6,101 nucleotides of DNA, from the NCBI GenBank assembly GCA_937910655.1, contig CALEMV010000260.1, forward strand, positions 1 to 6,101, written 5' to 3'. Below are positions 5,728-6,101 of this stretch, in pieces. The translations under genes were made by a program, and so were the position numbers. Below the pieces are notes generated by a model. It searched no databases. It was not told the origin of the DNA and saw nothing but the letters and a program-made list of their open reading frames with translations. Origin of the DNA: an uncultured Solobacterium sp. GTDB taxonomy: Bacteria > Bacillota_I > Bacilli_A > Erysipelotrichales > Erysipelotrichaceae. Position 1 is the stretch's first letter; each line of letters opens with the position of its first letter.

Positions 5728-6101
5728 TTATTTTTTTGAAGCAAATTTACGATATCCTGCGAAGCATAGAATAACGACTGCTCCAGCAAGTAGGAAAATA
5801 TAACCAGTAATATTTGTATGGTCAATTGTTTGTGGAGAAACAGCAGTATTCTGGCTTAGGATAAATTTCCATGTACCTATAAATGTGGTGTCAGTGCCAT
5901 CTGCTGTAAAAGTATCATGGTCATAGCCAACAAATACCTATTTGCCATTAGAAACTGTGATTTCTGTTTGTGCAGGTGCTTGTGCTGTGATAACTGTTCC
6001 AGGTGTGATTCCGTTTACGGCAGAAGGAAGTAAATCTGTAACCGCAGAAGGTAATACTTCTCCATTTTGACTAACGAAGGAATAATTTACATTGGAATTT
6101 C
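5728..6101 (-). pseudogene. 3' part of a SHIRT-domain, sortase-tailed surface protein with an amber stop
   Basis: The frame enters from the right edge and reads 53 codons to TAG (5938-5940), then continues in the same frame for 69 codons to TAA (5728-5730). The sequence before the stop (NVNYSFVSQNGEVLPSAVTD, then LLPSAVNGITPGTVI, TEITVSNGK) and after it (VFVGYDHD, then GTWKF) looks like one continuous SHIRT-type repeat, a domain of Gram-positive adhesins. By family pattern the stop sits where a tryptophan is usual (G-x-W-x-F-x-G-W/Y-D), so a single TGG to TAG change explains it. The tail has SPQTID (5821-5838) where a sortase motif such as xPQTGD is expected, then a membrane segment (about GYIFLLAGAVVILCFAGY) and a positive end (RKFASKK). 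As read, the protein would lose membrane span and wall anchor. Alternatives are amber readthrough, strain variation or a sequencing error. The 5' part lies outside the window. Confidence 0.75.

Overview
The window is low-GC, tightly packed DNA with strong AGGAGG-type ribosome binding sites, U-tailed hairpin terminators and a sortase-type surface-protein tail. This fits an anaerobic Bacillota (Firmicutes). Erysipelotrichia or a neighbouring gut/oral lineage is my guess, not shown by the sequence. No RNA gene, CRISPR array, insertion sequence or attachment site was seen, and no gene-free gap reaches 300 bases.

Layout: (1) Bases 1-131 hold the C-terminal end of an unidentified + strand gene, closed by a bidirectional terminator at 136-167. 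(2) An SseB-like gene on the minus strand (166-633) and yaaA on the plus strand (674-1402) diverge from a 40-bp gap containing a perfectly palindromic AT box that gives a -10-like hexamer on each strand. (3) yaaA is followed by a membrane-anchored glycerophosphodiester phosphodiesterase gene (1409-2272), whose last codons form one arm of the terminator. (4) A new promoter region (2273-2356) drives a three-gene operon: a MarR-radical SAM (NrdG-type) fusion (2357-3508), an NrdD-family protein (3512-5452) and a glutaredoxin-like NrdH-type redoxin (5449-5679), ended by a strong terminator (5687-5719). (5) Converging on it from the right edge is the 3' part of a SHIRT-domain surface-protein gene, broken by an in-frame amber codon.

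The three-gene operon is the most interesting part. Activase, reductase and redoxin together are the expected parts of a thiol-redoxin-dependent class III (anaerobic) ribonucleotide reductase. Two things are unusual. The activase carries an N-terminal MarR winged-helix DNA-binding domain in the same polypeptide, so it may sense and regulate as well as activate. The NrdD-like protein aligns well with ordinary Firmicutes NrdD through most of its length, but, judged against family sequences recalled from memory, it lacks the paired-cysteine loop (usual pattern R-S-M-C-C-R-L) and the C-terminal four-cysteine zinc module, and keeps at most a minimal Gly-Tyr near its end. It may be a class III reductase with altered radical chemistry, or a catalytically dead paralogue with a regulatory role.

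The family alignments are from memory; no database search or structure prediction was run.
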